From NCBI RefSeq assembly GCF_030053425.1, contig NZ_JASGBI010000001.1, forward strand, positions 3,557,333-3,621,332: a stretch of 64,000 nt of DNA, written 5' to 3'. Below the pieces are notes generated by a model that saw only the letters and a program-made list of their open reading frames with translations, did not search any database and was not told where the DNA came from. The DNA is from Lysobacter stagni. Its GTDB lineage: Bacteria > Pseudomonadota > Gammaproteobacteria > Xanthomonadales > Xanthomonadaceae. Each line of letters starts with the position of its first letter. The first letter of the stretch is position 1. Below are positions 29,364-37,760 of this stretch, piece by piece. Both the position numbers and the translations under genes were made by a program.

Positions 29364-30161
29364 ATGCGCGGCCAGCCCAGGATCCTGATCAATACGCCGG
29401 AGATCGAACTCTGGCCCAGTGGACTATTGCGCGCGCGCAGCAATTTCGATGCGCGGGCGCTGGCGCGCGCACGCCATGTGCTACGCCGCAAGCGCGACGG
29501 CCGGTACCTCGCGGCCGACCTGCCCGAAGGGCTGCTCGCGCTGATTCCGCAGCTCCGGCGCGAACCCGGCCTGGACGCCGCACTGGATGCCATCGAAGCG
29601 CCGCCCGCGCACCTGCGCGCCGGCATCGAACACGTGCGCGAACTGCCGCTGGATCGCCTGGAAGAACGCCTGCACGGGCTTGGCCTGGATGGCGAGTACG
29701 GCGAACGCACCGGTCTGCCGCTGGTGGCCGAACCGGACTGGCTGGCCTTCGCCGGTTTCGACCGTTATCGCCGTCCGTTGTGGCTGCACGTCGGAGCCGC
29801 GCGCGCGTGGACGCACCTGCGCGAGGCCGCGCAGCGCGACGGCCTGGTGCTGGAGGCGATTTCCGGCTATCGCAGCCACGATTACCAGCTCGGCATTTTC
29901 GAACGCAAGCTTGCGCGCGGCCTGACGGTGGAGGAGATTCTCACGGTCAACGCCGCGCCCGGCTACAGCGAGCATCATTCCGGTCTGGCGCTCGACATCG
30001 GTGCCCCGGGCGAACCGCCGGCGGAGGAATCGTTCGAGAACACCGCCGCCTTCGCCTGGCTGCGCGACAACGCGCAGGCCTTCGGCTTCGTGATGAGCTA
30101 TCCGCGCGACAACCCGCACGGCATCGTCTACGAGCCTTGGCATTGGTACTTCACCGGCTGA
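29364..30161 (+). CDS. M15-family D-alanyl-D-alanine carboxypeptidase-like peptidase
   Basis: This encodes a 265-residue protein of the VanY/LAS metallopeptidase group, which cuts D-Ala-D-Ala ends of peptidoglycan peptides. The zinc site is visible: SxHxxGxAxD as S202-E-H204-H-S-G-L-A-L-D211, and the catalytic Glu/zinc His in E257-P-W-H260-W. SGYRSHDYQ (about 167-175) is the family's substrate-side motif. About 120 N-terminal residues form an additional domain of unknown type. No signal peptide is seen, unusual for an enzyme acting on the wall, so it may act on cytoplasmic muropeptides or leave by another route. Confidence 0.88.
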   Translation: MRGQPRILINTPEIELWPSGLLRARSNFDARALARARHVLRRKRDGRYLAADLPEGLLALIPQLRREPGLDAALDAIEAPPAHLRAGIEHVRELPLDRLEERLHGLGLDGEYGERTGLPLVAEPDWLAFAGFDRYRRPLWLHVGAARAWTHLREAAQRDGLVLEAISGYRSHDYQLGIFERKLARGLTVEEILTVNAAPGYSEHHSGLALDIGAPGEPPAEESFENTAAFAWLRDNAQAFGFVMSYPRDNPHGIVYEPWHWYFTG

Positions 30162-30266
30162 CCGGCGCGTCGCGCCAATTCGCAATTTCAGCACTTGTCC
30201 GCAGCACGCGGGCGGCGTAAAGAAACCGGGCCGCACCCACGCCACCGCGCTGGAAAGGACCTGACG

Positions 30267-30953
30267 ATGCGCTACCGGATCGCCCTGCTGGTCGTTGTGC
30301 TGCAGTTGCCCTTCGCAACGATGGCCGGCGACCAGCTCCATTGGCGCGAGCGCAACGTCATGGCCGACGAAACCTACCTGCGCTACCACCCCGACCAGCA
30401 ATACCGGAACCTCGCGCTGGAGGCTTACGCACAGCAGGACTACGCGAGCGCACTGTCTTACTTCCTGGAGGCTGCACGCTACGCGGACAAGGCATCGCAG
30501 GCGTTCATCGCCGGCATGTACTGGGAGGGCCTTGGGGTGCCATCCGACCCGGCGATGGCCTACGCATGGATCGATCTGGCCAGCGAGCGGCGCACGCCCG
30601 AGCTGCTCGCGTATCGCGAGCACTACTGGTCGCAACTCGATGCGTCGCAACGCGAACGGGCATCGGCGATCGGTCTCGACCTGTACGCGAAATACGGCGA
30701 CGACGTCGCGCAGGAACGACTGGAACGCGTGATGTTGAAGGGACAAAGCCGTGCCGCCGCGACGCGCTCGCCGTATCTGTACGTCAACGGACACGTGGAG
30801 TGGTATCAGCCGAAGTTCTGGCGCCCCACGCAGTACTGGGCGTTCCAGGAAACGTTGATACGCGACGCCATGCCGCCCGTCGATGCGCAGGGCAAGGTCC
30901 GCGTGCGTCCGCTGGAACCCATCCGCGATCGGCCTGCCGACGACCGGCCCTGA
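30267..30953 (+). CDS. Exported Sel1-repeat protein
   Basis: This encodes 228 residues starting at ATG 30267 (MRYRIALLVV). A signal peptide ends near residue 19 (ATMAG). The mature N-terminal half contains a Sel1/TPR-like repeat (ALSYFLEAARYADKASQAFIAGMYWEGLGVPSDPAMAYAWIDLA) that should form helix pairs for protein binding. The C-terminal half (YLYVNGHVEWYQPKFWRPTQYW) is tyrosine/tryptophan-rich and not recognised. It is probably periplasmic. The convergent gene at 30957 ends only 3 bp away, so the two transcripts must overlap. Confidence 0.78.
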   Translation: MRYRIALLVVVLQLPFATMAGDQLHWRERNVMADETYLRYHPDQQYRNLALEAYAQQDYASALSYFLEAARYADKASQAFIAGMYWEGLGVPSDPAMAYAWIDLASERRTPELLAYREHYWSQLDASQRERASAIGLDLYAKYGDDVAQERLERVMLKGQSRAAATRSPYLYVNGHVEWYQPKFWRPTQYWAFQETLIRDAMPPVDAQGKVRVRPLEPIRDRPADDRP

Positions 30954-30956
30954 GGC

Positions 30957-31328
30957 TCACTCCTTGTCGAGCGTGACCCGCACTCCGGCGACGGTCTGCT
31001 GCGTGATCGCCAGTTCGAAGTCCGCGCTGTTGCCGCGCTTCTTCACCAGCACGTCCTCGCCATCGTCGACCTCGACCTTGTAGCGGTCGCCGAACTTGGC
31101 CCGCAGGCTGTCGCGGATCAGTCGCGCGATGTGGTTCTCGCCGGCGTCCTTCGGTACCTGCACGGTGACATCCACCGGCGGCGCATTCGTCGGCGCCAGG
31201 CGGATCACCAGGACACCGTCGCTATCGGCGTCGCTGCTGACCTGGATGCGCCACTTGTTGGAGGGAGCGGCCATCGCGACACCCGCGAGCAGGGCGAGAA
31301 CCAGTGCGACGACCGGGGCTTTCCGCAT
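30957..31328 (-). CDS. Small exported hypothetical protein
   Basis: This encodes 123 residues from ATG 31328 (MRKAPVVA), although ATG 31352 is possible. It has a clear signal peptide (VVALVLALLAGVAMAAP, cleavage near residue 20). The mature part is beta-rich and acidic (IQVSSDADSDGVLVIRLAP, KVEVDDGEDVLVKKRG) and has no cysteine. I do not recognise a family; a periplasmic protein of unknown role is the fair statement. Confidence 0.7.
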   Translation of the reverse strand: MRKAPVVALVLALLAGVAMAAPSNKWRIQVSSDADSDGVLVIRLAPTNAPPVDVTVQVPKDAGENHIARLIRDSLRAKFGDRYKVEVDDGEDVLVKKRGNSADFELAITQQTVAGVRVTLDKE

Positions 31329-31463
31329 TGCCGAACGTTGGAGCGATCGCATGACGCACCTCCTGCAGGGATGAGGGTCCTTGGCGACGCGAGTCTAGGC
31401 ATGCGCGCGTCATGCCGGCGTCGCTGCAGGATCACGCTGGAACCGGCCGCGAACGGCCTGCGC

Positions 31464-32138
31464 TCACCCCTGCGAACGTGGGGTCGGTGTCTTTGCCTCG
31501 GCCGCCAGGTCGGCGATCCGCCACAGGTACAGGCTGGCGTAGGTCCGGTACGGGCCCCAGCGTTCGCCGGTGGCCAGCAGCTCCTTCGGTGTCGGCATCG
31601 TTTCCAGCTCGTCCACCCGCTGCGCGCCCTTGCGGATGCCCAGGTCGTCCACCGGCAGCACGTCCGGCCGGCCCAGGCGGAACATCAGCATCATCTCCAC
31701 CGTCCACCGGCCGATCCCGCGCACGGGCACCAGCGCCGCGATGATGGCGTCGTTGTCCATGGTGCTCATGCGGCGCAGGTCCGGGATCTCGCCACGCGCC
31801 TCGCGCGCCGCCAGGTCGCGCAGGGCCAGGGCCTTGTTGCCCGACACACCGCACGCGCGAAGGCCCGCATCGTCGATGCGCGCGAGCGTGTCGCAGTGGA
31901 AGCGCGCACTGTCGATGGCCGTTTCCACCCGGCCCACGATCGTCGCAGCGGCCTTGCCGCTGAGCTGCTGGTAGAGGATGGCGCGCGCAAGTGCGTCGAC
32001 CGGATCGAACGATTTGCGCCAACGCGCATCGGCCTCGATCGGCCCCAGTTTCTTCATCCACCGCGCCAGCTTCCGGTCGCGCTTGAGCAGATGCGCATGC
32101 GCCGCTTCGGTGTCGAATCCCCGCGAATGGCGCGGCAT
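31464..32138 (-). CDS. DNA-3-methyladenine glycosylase II-like protein
   Basis: This encodes a 224-residue HhH-GPD superfamily base-excision enzyme of the AlkA type, start at ATG 32138 (MPRHSRGFD). It should remove alkylated bases such as 3-methyladenine from DNA. Visible are LARAILYQQLSGKAAATIVGR in the helical domain, the helix-hairpin-helix VPVRGIGRWTVEMMLMF, and the catalytic aspartate in LPVDDLGIRKG. Length matches short AlkA proteins without the N-terminal extension of E. coli AlkA. Its start is 2 bp after the DUF423 stop, so the two are cotranscribed. Confidence 0.92.
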   Translation of the reverse strand: MPRHSRGFDTEAAHAHLLKRDRKLARWMKKLGPIEADARWRKSFDPVDALARAILYQQLSGKAAATIVGRVETAIDSARFHCDTLARIDDAGLRACGVSGNKALALRDLAAREARGEIPDLRRMSTMDNDAIIAALVPVRGIGRWTVEMMLMFRLGRPDVLPVDDLGIRKGAQRVDELETMPTPKELLATGERWGPYRTYASLYLWRIADLAAEAKTPTPRSQG

Positions 32139-32140
32139 GG

Positions 32141-32518
32141 TCAGTGCCTCAGGGCGTCGATGGCGATCAACAACCAGGACACGATCATCGCCATTCCGCC
32201 GATGGGCGCCAGCGTGGTCCGCGTTCCAGCGAACACCGCCAAGGCGAGACTGCCGGAAAACAGCAGCGTCCCCAGCAGCAGCGTGGACAGTGCGAACGTG
32301 CGCAGCGCGCGCGGACGACGGGCCGCCAGCGTCGCGAGCGCGATGCCGTGACCGAACGCGAACAGCGCTGCGTTGTGCATGCGGGAGGCGTCGACGCCCT
32401 GAGCCGCGTGCGCCGCATAGGCCGCCATCGCGACCGATGCCGCGGCGAGCAGCGCACCGGCAGCCGCAAGCAGGCGCGTGGCGAGTGGAGCGGAATGCAG
32501 GCTCGGGTAATGGGTCAT
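32141..32518 (-). CDS. DUF423 inner-membrane protein
   Basis: This encodes a 125-residue protein with four hydrophobic helices. It begins at ATG 32518 (MTHYPSLHSAPL). Helix 1 (LLAAAGALLAAASVAMAAYAAHA) is followed by the family segment MHNAALFAFGHGIALATLA and by two C-terminal helices ending with IGGMAMIVSWLLIAI. DUF423 (COG2363) proteins are small membrane proteins of unknown function; the Gly-Gly in the last loop is typical. It sits upstream of the glycosylase in the same operon. Confidence 0.88.
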   Translation of the reverse strand: MTHYPSLHSAPLATRLLAAAGALLAAASVAMAAYAAHAAQGVDASRMHNAALFAFGHGIALATLAARRPRALRTFALSTLLLGTLLFSGSLALAVFAGTRTTLAPIGGMAMIVSWLLIAIDALRH

Positions 32519-32573
32519 GCACGTGCCCGGCTTGGCGAACAGTCGCCACGATAACAGCCCGCACGCAACCCCA

Positions 32574-32605
32574 AAAGAAAACGCGCCGCGGAATCCGCGG
32601 CGCGT
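32574..32605 (-). terminator. Terminator of the SRPBCC gene (minus strand)
   Basis: The stem ACGCGCCGCG / CGCGGCGCGT (32581-32605) is flanked on the left by AAAAGAAA, which becomes a T-rich tail on the minus strand. It follows the gene ending at 32631. Confidence 0.85.
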
Positions 32606-32630
32606 TGTTCCCGAAACGGTGCTGGCGGGA

Positions 32631-33707
32631 TTACTTGACCGACCAGAACACGTCGAAGTCGCCTTCCTCGGTGAAGCCGCCGGCAATGCCCGACTTCCAG
32701 GCTTCGTACGGACGGTCGACCGTCTCGTAGCCGTGGGTCAGCGACCAGCCGCGCAGTGCATCGCGCACCTTCGGCAGGTTGGCCATGTGGCCCTTGAAGC
32801 CCGGCACCATCGCAACGCGACCGGCCTCGTTGAACACGGCGGTGACCGGACCTTCGAGCTTGATGTCGAGCTTGGTGGCCGGACCCGTCGCGCCGATCTT
32901 GCGAACCGGCTGGGCGACGTCGAAGGAGTACATATCCGAACCGAACTCGTTCGTGATGATGCGCACCGGACCATCGGCTTCCAGGCCGTTGGCGGCCATC
33001 ACCTTCTTGATCCATTCGATGTTGCTGTTCATCTGGCCCATGACCTTCTCGTTCGTGCGCTCGACGGCAGCGGTCACGACAAGCAGGTTCTCGGCCGGAC
33101 GGTCGACGATCTTCGGCGCGCGCGCCGGGTCGTCCTTGCTCAGCTCGGCGTAGTCGAAGTTCGGCACGGCGGCGAGCATGTTGGTCAGGCGACCCAGGCT
33201 CATCTTCATGTCCTCGCCGACGCTGCTGCTGACGTACAGGCCAGCGTAGCGACCGATCAGGTTCCAGCCGTAGTCGACGTCGTAGGTCTGGTTGATCTCG
33301 ACGTTGCGGCCGCCGCGACCGGTCGGCTTGAAGGTGAACTCGGTGCGCTTGTTCTTGCCCGGCTCGATGTCGGTCAGCGCATAGGCGACGCGCTTGCCCG
33401 GCTCGCTGGCGGTGATCTCCCAGCTACCCTGGCGCAGGCCCTTTTCCTTGGAGTCGTAGTCCAGACGCGCACCCACGCCCGATTCCGGGCCCGACAGCGT
33501 CAGCTTCATCTGCGGGTCCTTCAGGACGAGGATGTTCCAGTCCTTGAAGCGGCGCATGCTATTGAGGGTGTCGTACACGATCGTCAACTTGCGGTTGGTC
33601 TCAACCGAGTGCTGCAAGTGACGGCTCGACGGCAGCGCGATGCCTACGACGAGGAACAGCGCGGCAACGATTGCCAAGGAAATCAAAATCTCAATCAGGC
33701 GGGTCAT
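32631..33707 (-). CDS. Membrane-anchored SRPBCC (polyketide-cyclase-like) protein
   Basis: This encodes a 358-residue protein with one N-terminal membrane helix (about residues 5-25, IEILISLAIVAALFLVVGIAL) followed by a START/SRPBCC helix-grip domain. That domain includes FKDWNILVLKDPQMKLTLSGPESGVGARLDYDS and SWEITASEPGKRVAYALTDIEPG, typical of ligand-binding cyclase/dehydrase-like proteins in xanthomonads. The second half (about 190-358) is a GyrI-like alpha/beta domain (EKVMGQMNSNIEWIKKVMAANG). Lipid or small-molecule binding is likely from the fold; no catalytic residue can be named. It is a single gene with its own terminator. Confidence 0.82.
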   Translation of the reverse strand: MTRLIEILISLAIVAALFLVVGIALPSSRHLQHSVETNRKLTIVYDTLNSMRRFKDWNILVLKDPQMKLTLSGPESGVGARLDYDSKEKGLRQGSWEITASEPGKRVAYALTDIEPGKNKRTEFTFKPTGRGGRNVEINQTYDVDYGWNLIGRYAGLYVSSSVGEDMKMSLGRLTNMLAAVPNFDYAELSKDDPARAPKIVDRPAENLLVVTAAVERTNEKVMGQMNSNIEWIKKVMAANGLEADGPVRIITNEFGSDMYSFDVAQPVRKIGATGPATKLDIKLEGPVTAVFNEAGRVAMVPGFKGHMANLPKVRDALRGWSLTHGYETVDRPYEAWKSGIAGGFTEEGDFDVFWSVK

Positions 33708-33970
33708 TCAGGTTTCTCCGAGGGCCGGACCCGGTTGGACCGGGGCACAGACCGGCAATCGTATCAAGGAAGCCGCGGACGGGGCAGCCGTCCGATGCAA
33801 GAAAATCGAGTTGCCGGGCACGGGCCGTGGGACCGCTGCCGCAAAGACAAGTTCGGCAAGCTGCACGGCCGGGGAGCGTCCCTTTACCCCCGGCTCAGCT
33901 GGCGCCGAAAGCCTACGCTGGGCCGGCAGCTCCCCCGGAAGCGACGCCCGCCGGGCCGGAGATCGTGTCG

Positions 33971-34352
33971 GTCGGATCACCTGCAGCCCAAAGGCCTTGA
34001 GTACCTGCGCGCGAACGCCCGGCGCGCTGCGCCGGGCCGGGCATCCTGCGGTCAGACCAGCTGCAGCTCGAAGGCCTTGAGCACCGCGCGGGTACGGTCG
34101 CGTACGCCGAGCTTGGACAGGGTGAGCGCGCATGTCTGCGAGCCATCGGCTCGCATGCGCGCGAACGCCCGGCGCGCTGCGCCGGACCGGGCATCCCTGC
34201 GGTCAGACCAGCTGCAGCTCGAAGGCCTTGAGCACCGCGCGGGTACGGTCGCGCACGCCGAGCTTGGACGGGGTGAGCGCGCATGTCTGCGAGCCATCGG
34301 CTCGCATGCGCGCGAACGCCCGGCGCGCTGCGCCGGGCCGGGCATCCTGCGG
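33971..34352 (-). repeat. Tandem copies of the regulator 3' end with hairpins
   Basis: The last 22 codons of the adjacent response-regulator gene (stop at 34353) are repeated downstream at 34202-34273 and 34052-34124, and a degenerate fragment of about 34 bp lies at 33971-34004. The period is 150-151 bp. Between tails lies a 75-80-bp spacer with two hairpins, GCGAGCC-ATC-GGCTCGC and GCCCGGCGC-GCT-GCGCCGGGC. The tail copies keep the frame (SKLGVRDRTRAVLKAF) but have no upstream coding part, so they are not genes. The 33708-33970 stretch before it holds no recognisable feature apart from the probable SRPBCC promoter. Confidence 0.93.
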
Positions 34353-34994
34353 TCAGACCAGCTGCAGCTCGAAGGCCTTGAGCACCGCGCGGGTACGGTC
34401 GCGTACGCCGAGCTTGGACAGGATGTTCGAGACGTGGTTCTTGATCGTGCCCTCGGCCACGCCCAGCGAGTTGGCGATCTCCTTGTTGGAGAAACCACCC
34501 GCCATCAAGCGCAGGATTTCCGTCTCGCGCTCGGTCAGCGGATCCGGTCGGTCAAGGCTGACGAAGTCGTTGCGCATGTGCTCCAGCCCCGACAGCAGAC
34601 GCTGGGTCACCGCCGGCTGCACCAGGGAGCCGCCGTCGGCGACGGCCTGGATCGCGCTGACCAGCTGCTCCAGCGAAACGTCCTTGAGCAGGTAGCCCTT
34701 GGCACCGGCCTTCAATCCGGCCAGCACCAGCTGGTCGTCGTCGAAGGTGGTCAGGATGATCGTCGGCGGCAGGTTGTTGGTGCGCGCCAGCGATTGCAGC
34801 GCTTCAAGTCCCGACATCACCGGCATGCGCATGTCCATCAGGACGACGTCCGGCTGGATCTGCGGAATCAATTCGACGGCTTGCCGACCATCGCCTGCCT
34901 CGCCCACCACTTCGATGCCCTCGGCCAGCGCCAGCAGCGAACGGACGCCCTGCCGGACCAGCGTCTGGTCGTCGACTATCAACACACGGATCAT
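34353..34994 (-). CDS. NarL/FixJ-type response regulator (DesR-like)
   Basis: This encodes a 213-residue regulator. The receiver domain (1-120) has the acidic pair D8-D9 and phosphorylation site D54 (VVLMDMRMP), with the conserved lysine in KGYLLKD. The C-terminal LuxR-type helix-turn-helix (about 152-210) reads LTERETEILRLMAGGFSNKEIANSLGVAEGTIKNHVSNIL. It is translationally coupled to the kinase upstream (4-bp ATGA overlap at 34991-34994). In the family such regulators often control membrane lipid or stress genes; the target here is unknown. Its 3' end is repeated in tandem downstream. Confidence 0.95.
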   Translation of the reverse strand: MIRVLIVDDQTLVRQGVRSLLALAEGIEVVGEAGDGRQAVELIPQIQPDVVLMDMRMPVMSGLEALQSLARTNNLPPTIILTTFDDDQLVLAGLKAGAKGYLLKDVSLEQLVSAIQAVADGGSLVQPAVTQRLLSGLEHMRNDFVSLDRPDPLTERETEILRLMAGGFSNKEIANSLGVAEGTIKNHVSNILSKLGVRDRTRAVLKAFELQLV

Positions 34995-36187
34995 GCGATG
35001 GCTCCTTCGCAGGCAGCGGCCGCGGCCGCCGATGTCGGCAGCGTGAGGTGAAGGCAGAAGCCTGCCCCCGGCCGGGTTTCGATTTTAAGGTCGCCACCGT
35101 GCTGCTGGAGGCGTTCGCGCATTCCACGCAGGCCGTTGCCCGCGACGAGGTTGTCGGCACCGTGGCCGTCGTCGCGTGCGCTCATGACGATGCAGTCCGC
35201 ATGGCGTCCGGCGTTGATCCACAGATTCCGCGCGCCCGCATGGCGCACGGCATTGGTGATGATTTCCTGGGTGCAGCGCAGCAGCACGTGCGCGCGCTCG
35301 GGGTCGTCCAGGGTCAGCGGGGCCTGGATGTCCATGTGGATGTCCAGCGCCGGCACGTTCTCGGCCAGCGGCAGCAGCGCGGCGGAGAGGTCGATCGCAC
35401 CGCCCTCGCGCAGCTGGCTCACGGCCTCGCGCACGTCGGTCAGCAGCAGGCGCGCCAGCGTATGCGCCTGCTGGACGTGCTCCTTGACCCGTCCCTCGGA
35501 CAGGTGCCCGGCCACTTCCAGGTTGAGGCTGAGCGCGGTGAGGTGGTGGCCCAGCAGGTCATGCAGCTCGCGTGAGATGCGGGTGCGCTCGTTGACGCGG
35601 ACGCTCTCCCCCAGCAAGGCGCGAGTGGCGCGCAGCTCGGCATTGAGGCGCCGTTGCTCCTCGCGCGCCTCGGCCTGCTGGCGTGCGACCAGGGCCGTCA
35701 CGAAGACCAGGCTGGAGAAACCCATGTAGCCCAGCGACTGCAGGATCGCCGACATCAGGGGGAAATCCAGTGCCTTCACGAACACCGGGATGATCGCGAC
35801 ATTGCCACCGATCAGCCACGCCAGCCCCCACCGGACCGGCATCAGCCAGGGCAGCAGGCCGGCCACGACCATCAGCAGGATGCTGCCCAGGCCGGTTCCG
35901 GAGAAATAACTCACGCCGATGGCGCAACCGGTCAGGACCAGCAGCAGGAAATGGTCCACCGGGCCCGGCCTGCGCTGTCCCAGCTGACGGGTGATCCACC
36001 AGTAAACGGCGCCGAAGGCCAGGTAGACCGCCAGCCAGCGCAGCACCTGCAGGGCCGCAGGGCCCTCGGTTTCAGGGGCCAGGATGGCCGGGTCGAGCCA
36101 GACGTTGAGCAGCCACAGCCCTACCGCGCCCCAGGTGAACAGGCCCGCGTAGCGCAGCAGTCGGGTGTGGTTGAGGCGGGCCAGCAT
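34991..36187 (-). CDS. DesK-like sensor histidine kinase
   Basis: This encodes a 398-residue inner-membrane kinase with about six hydrophobic helices in the first 168 residues (LFTWGAVGLWLLNV, FLLLVLTGCAIGVSYF, SILLMVVAGLLPWLM and others). A short coiled coil (REEQRRLNAELRATRALLGE) follows, then a HisKA_3 domain with phospho-acceptor H209 (RISRELHDLLGHHLTAL) and an HATPase domain (EIITNAVRHAGA, DDGHGADN, GNGLRGMRERL). The class senses membrane thickness or a membrane-borne signal. It phosphorylates the regulator encoded immediately downstream. Confidence 0.94.
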   Translation of the reverse strand: MLARLNHTRLLRYAGLFTWGAVGLWLLNVWLDPAILAPETEGPAALQVLRWLAVYLAFGAVYWWITRQLGQRRPGPVDHFLLLVLTGCAIGVSYFSGTGLGSILLMVVAGLLPWLMPVRWGLAWLIGGNVAIIPVFVKALDFPLMSAILQSLGYMGFSSLVFVTALVARQQAEAREEQRRLNAELRATRALLGESVRVNERTRISRELHDLLGHHLTALSLNLEVAGHLSEGRVKEHVQQAHTLARLLLTDVREAVSQLREGGAIDLSAALLPLAENVPALDIHMDIQAPLTLDDPERAHVLLRCTQEIITNAVRHAGARNLWINAGRHADCIVMSARDDGHGADNLVAGNGLRGMRERLQQHGGDLKIETRPGAGFCLHLTLPTSAAAAAACEGAIA

Positions 36188-36338
36188 GCCGGCATGCTAA
36201 CGGTATCAAGGGTCTGTGGAGCCGTCCGAAAGTCATGCCTCATATCCGAAGCCCGGGTCGCCCGACCGTGACGGCCATGCGATAATCGCCCATCCGGACG
36301 TGCCATGCGTCCGGGCCGAGTAATAGCTGGAGTCTGGA

Positions 36339-36947
36339 ATGTCGATCGTCGTCCGCGACGTGCGAGAGCACGAGCTGGATTCCGTCCTTGCCCTCAACAA
36401 CGCCGCCGGTCCCGCCATCCTCCCGCTGGATGCGGCCAGACTGCGTCACTTCTTCGATACCGCCGAGTACTTCCGCGTCGCCGAGCGCGACGGTGCCCTC
36501 GCCGGCTTCCTGATCGGCATGGGCAGCCACGCGGACCATGACAGCAGCAACTTCCGCTGGTTCCACGAGCGCTACCCGAATTTCTTCTACATCGACCGCA
36601 TCGTGGTGGCCAGTCGGCGCCGCGGCGGTGGTGTCGGCCGCGCGTTCTACGCCGATGCGCAGAGCTACGCCGAACTGCGCTACCCGCAAATGGCCTGCGA
36701 GGTGTTCCTCGAAGGCACCAACGATCCCGCCCTGCTCTTCCACGGCAGCTTCGGTTTCCATGAGGTCGGTCAGCACGTGATGGAAGAAGCCGGTGTGCGC
36801 GCCGCCATGCTGATGAAACCGCTGTGCAGCTTCGGCTGGGTACGCGAGACCTACGGCGACGCCCTGCCGCAGGTGCCGTGGATCACGCGTCCGCGCACCT
36901 CGTCCGGTCCCGCGCACGCCCGTCGGCCCACGGGAACCGCCCTGTGA
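36339..36947 (+). CDS. GNAT-family N-acetyltransferase
   Basis: This encodes a 202-residue acetyltransferase that should transfer an acetyl group from acetyl-CoA to an amine. The acetyl-CoA pyrophosphate loop is RRRGGGVGRAF (R/Q-x-x-G-x-G/A) after strand FFYIDRIVVA, and the motif B region is LLFHGSFGFHEVGQHVMEE. The last 35 residues (PRTSSGPAHARRPTGTAL) are a proline/arginine-rich tail. It overlaps the GTG start of minC by 4 bp (GTGA), an arrangement also found in other xanthomonads. The substrate is unknown. Confidence 0.9.
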   Translation: MSIVVRDVREHELDSVLALNNAAGPAILPLDAARLRHFFDTAEYFRVAERDGALAGFLIGMGSHADHDSSNFRWFHERYPNFFYIDRIVVASRRRGGGVGRAFYADAQSYAELRYPQMACEVFLEGTNDPALLFHGSFGFHEVGQHVMEEAGVRAAMLMKPLCSFGWVRETYGDALPQVPWITRPRTSSGPAHARRPTGTAL

Positions 36948-37735
36948 GCGCGGCCGTGGATTTCGAGCCGGCTGGCGAACTCAAGATCGGCCAAGTCGGC
37001 ATCGCGAACCTCCGCATCCGCACCCTCGATGTCTCCCGCCTCGTCGAAGAGATGCGCGGCCGCGTGCAGCGCGCGCCCAAGCTGTTCGCGCGCGCCGCGG
37101 TGGTGATCGATTTCGGCGGCCTCACCCGCACGCCGGACGAAGCCACCGCGCGGGCGCTGATCGCGGGCCTGCACGAAGCCGGCGTGCTGCCGGTCGCCCT
37201 GGCCTACGGCACCGCCGAGACCGAACGCCTGTCCGAAGCGCTGGGCCTGCCTCTGCTGGCTAAATTCCGCGCTTCCTACGAGCGCGACGAGTCCGGCACC
37301 GCACCGGAAGCGGCCGCACCCGCACCGCGCCGCGAGCCCGAACCCGTGCCGAAATCCGCTGCGAAGGGCGCGCCGCCTGCGGCCGCGACGCCGGCATCGA
37401 ACAGCGCACCAGGCATGATCCAGTCCACGCCCGTGCGTTCGGGCCAGCAGATCTACGCTGAAAACCGCGACCTGACCGTTCTTACAACGGTGGGTGCCGG
37501 TGCGGAAGTCATCTCCGACGGCTCGGTGCATATTTACGGTCCGTTGCGTGGACGCGCCCTCGCCGGCGCACAAGGCAACGAACAGGCCCGCATCTTCTGC
37601 CGCGAGTTCCATGCCGAACTCGTCGCGATCGCGGGGCACTACAAAGTAATGGAAGAGATTCCCAAGGAACTGCGCGGCAAGGCCGTGCAGGTCTGGCTCG
37701 AAGACCAACAACTAAAGATCGCGGCTCTGGATTGA
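36944..37735 (+). CDS. minC: Septum-site-determining protein MinC
   Basis: This encodes a 263-residue inhibitor of FtsZ ring assembly, which works at the cell poles with MinD. I chose the GTG at 36944, which overlaps the preceding TGA by 4 bp, because homology (VDFEPAGELKIGQVG) begins there and no ATG fits. The N-terminal FtsZ-binding domain (about 1-110) is followed by an alanine/proline linker (APAPRREPEPVPKSAAKGA) and the C-terminal beta-helix MinC domain, with SGQQIYAENRDLTVLTTVGAGAEVISDGSVHIYGPLRGRALAGA, the MinD-binding part. The length is normal. Confidence 0.96.
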   Translation: MSAAVDFEPAGELKIGQVGIANLRIRTLDVSRLVEEMRGRVQRAPKLFARAAVVIDFGGLTRTPDEATARALIAGLHEAGVLPVALAYGTAETERLSEALGLPLLAKFRASYERDESGTAPEAAAPAPRREPEPVPKSAAKGAPPAAATPASNSAPGMIQSTPVRSGQQIYAENRDLTVLTTVGAGAEVISDGSVHIYGPLRGRALAGAQGNEQARIFCREFHAELVAIAGHYKVMEEIPKELRGKAVQVWLEDQQLKIAALD

Positions 37736-37760
37736 GACCGCATTACCGGAGGATTTGAAC

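Noticed and set aside
31464-32564. A single 366-residue protein across the glycosylase and DUF423 region
   Set aside because: The first part is the DUF423 gene read in another frame; AlkA-like homology begins at ATG 32138.
34052-34273. Regulator tail copies as separate small genes or pseudogenes of full regulators
   Set aside because: Only the last 22 codons are present in each copy and the upstream homology ends abruptly at the same point, so they are repeat units, not decayed whole genes.
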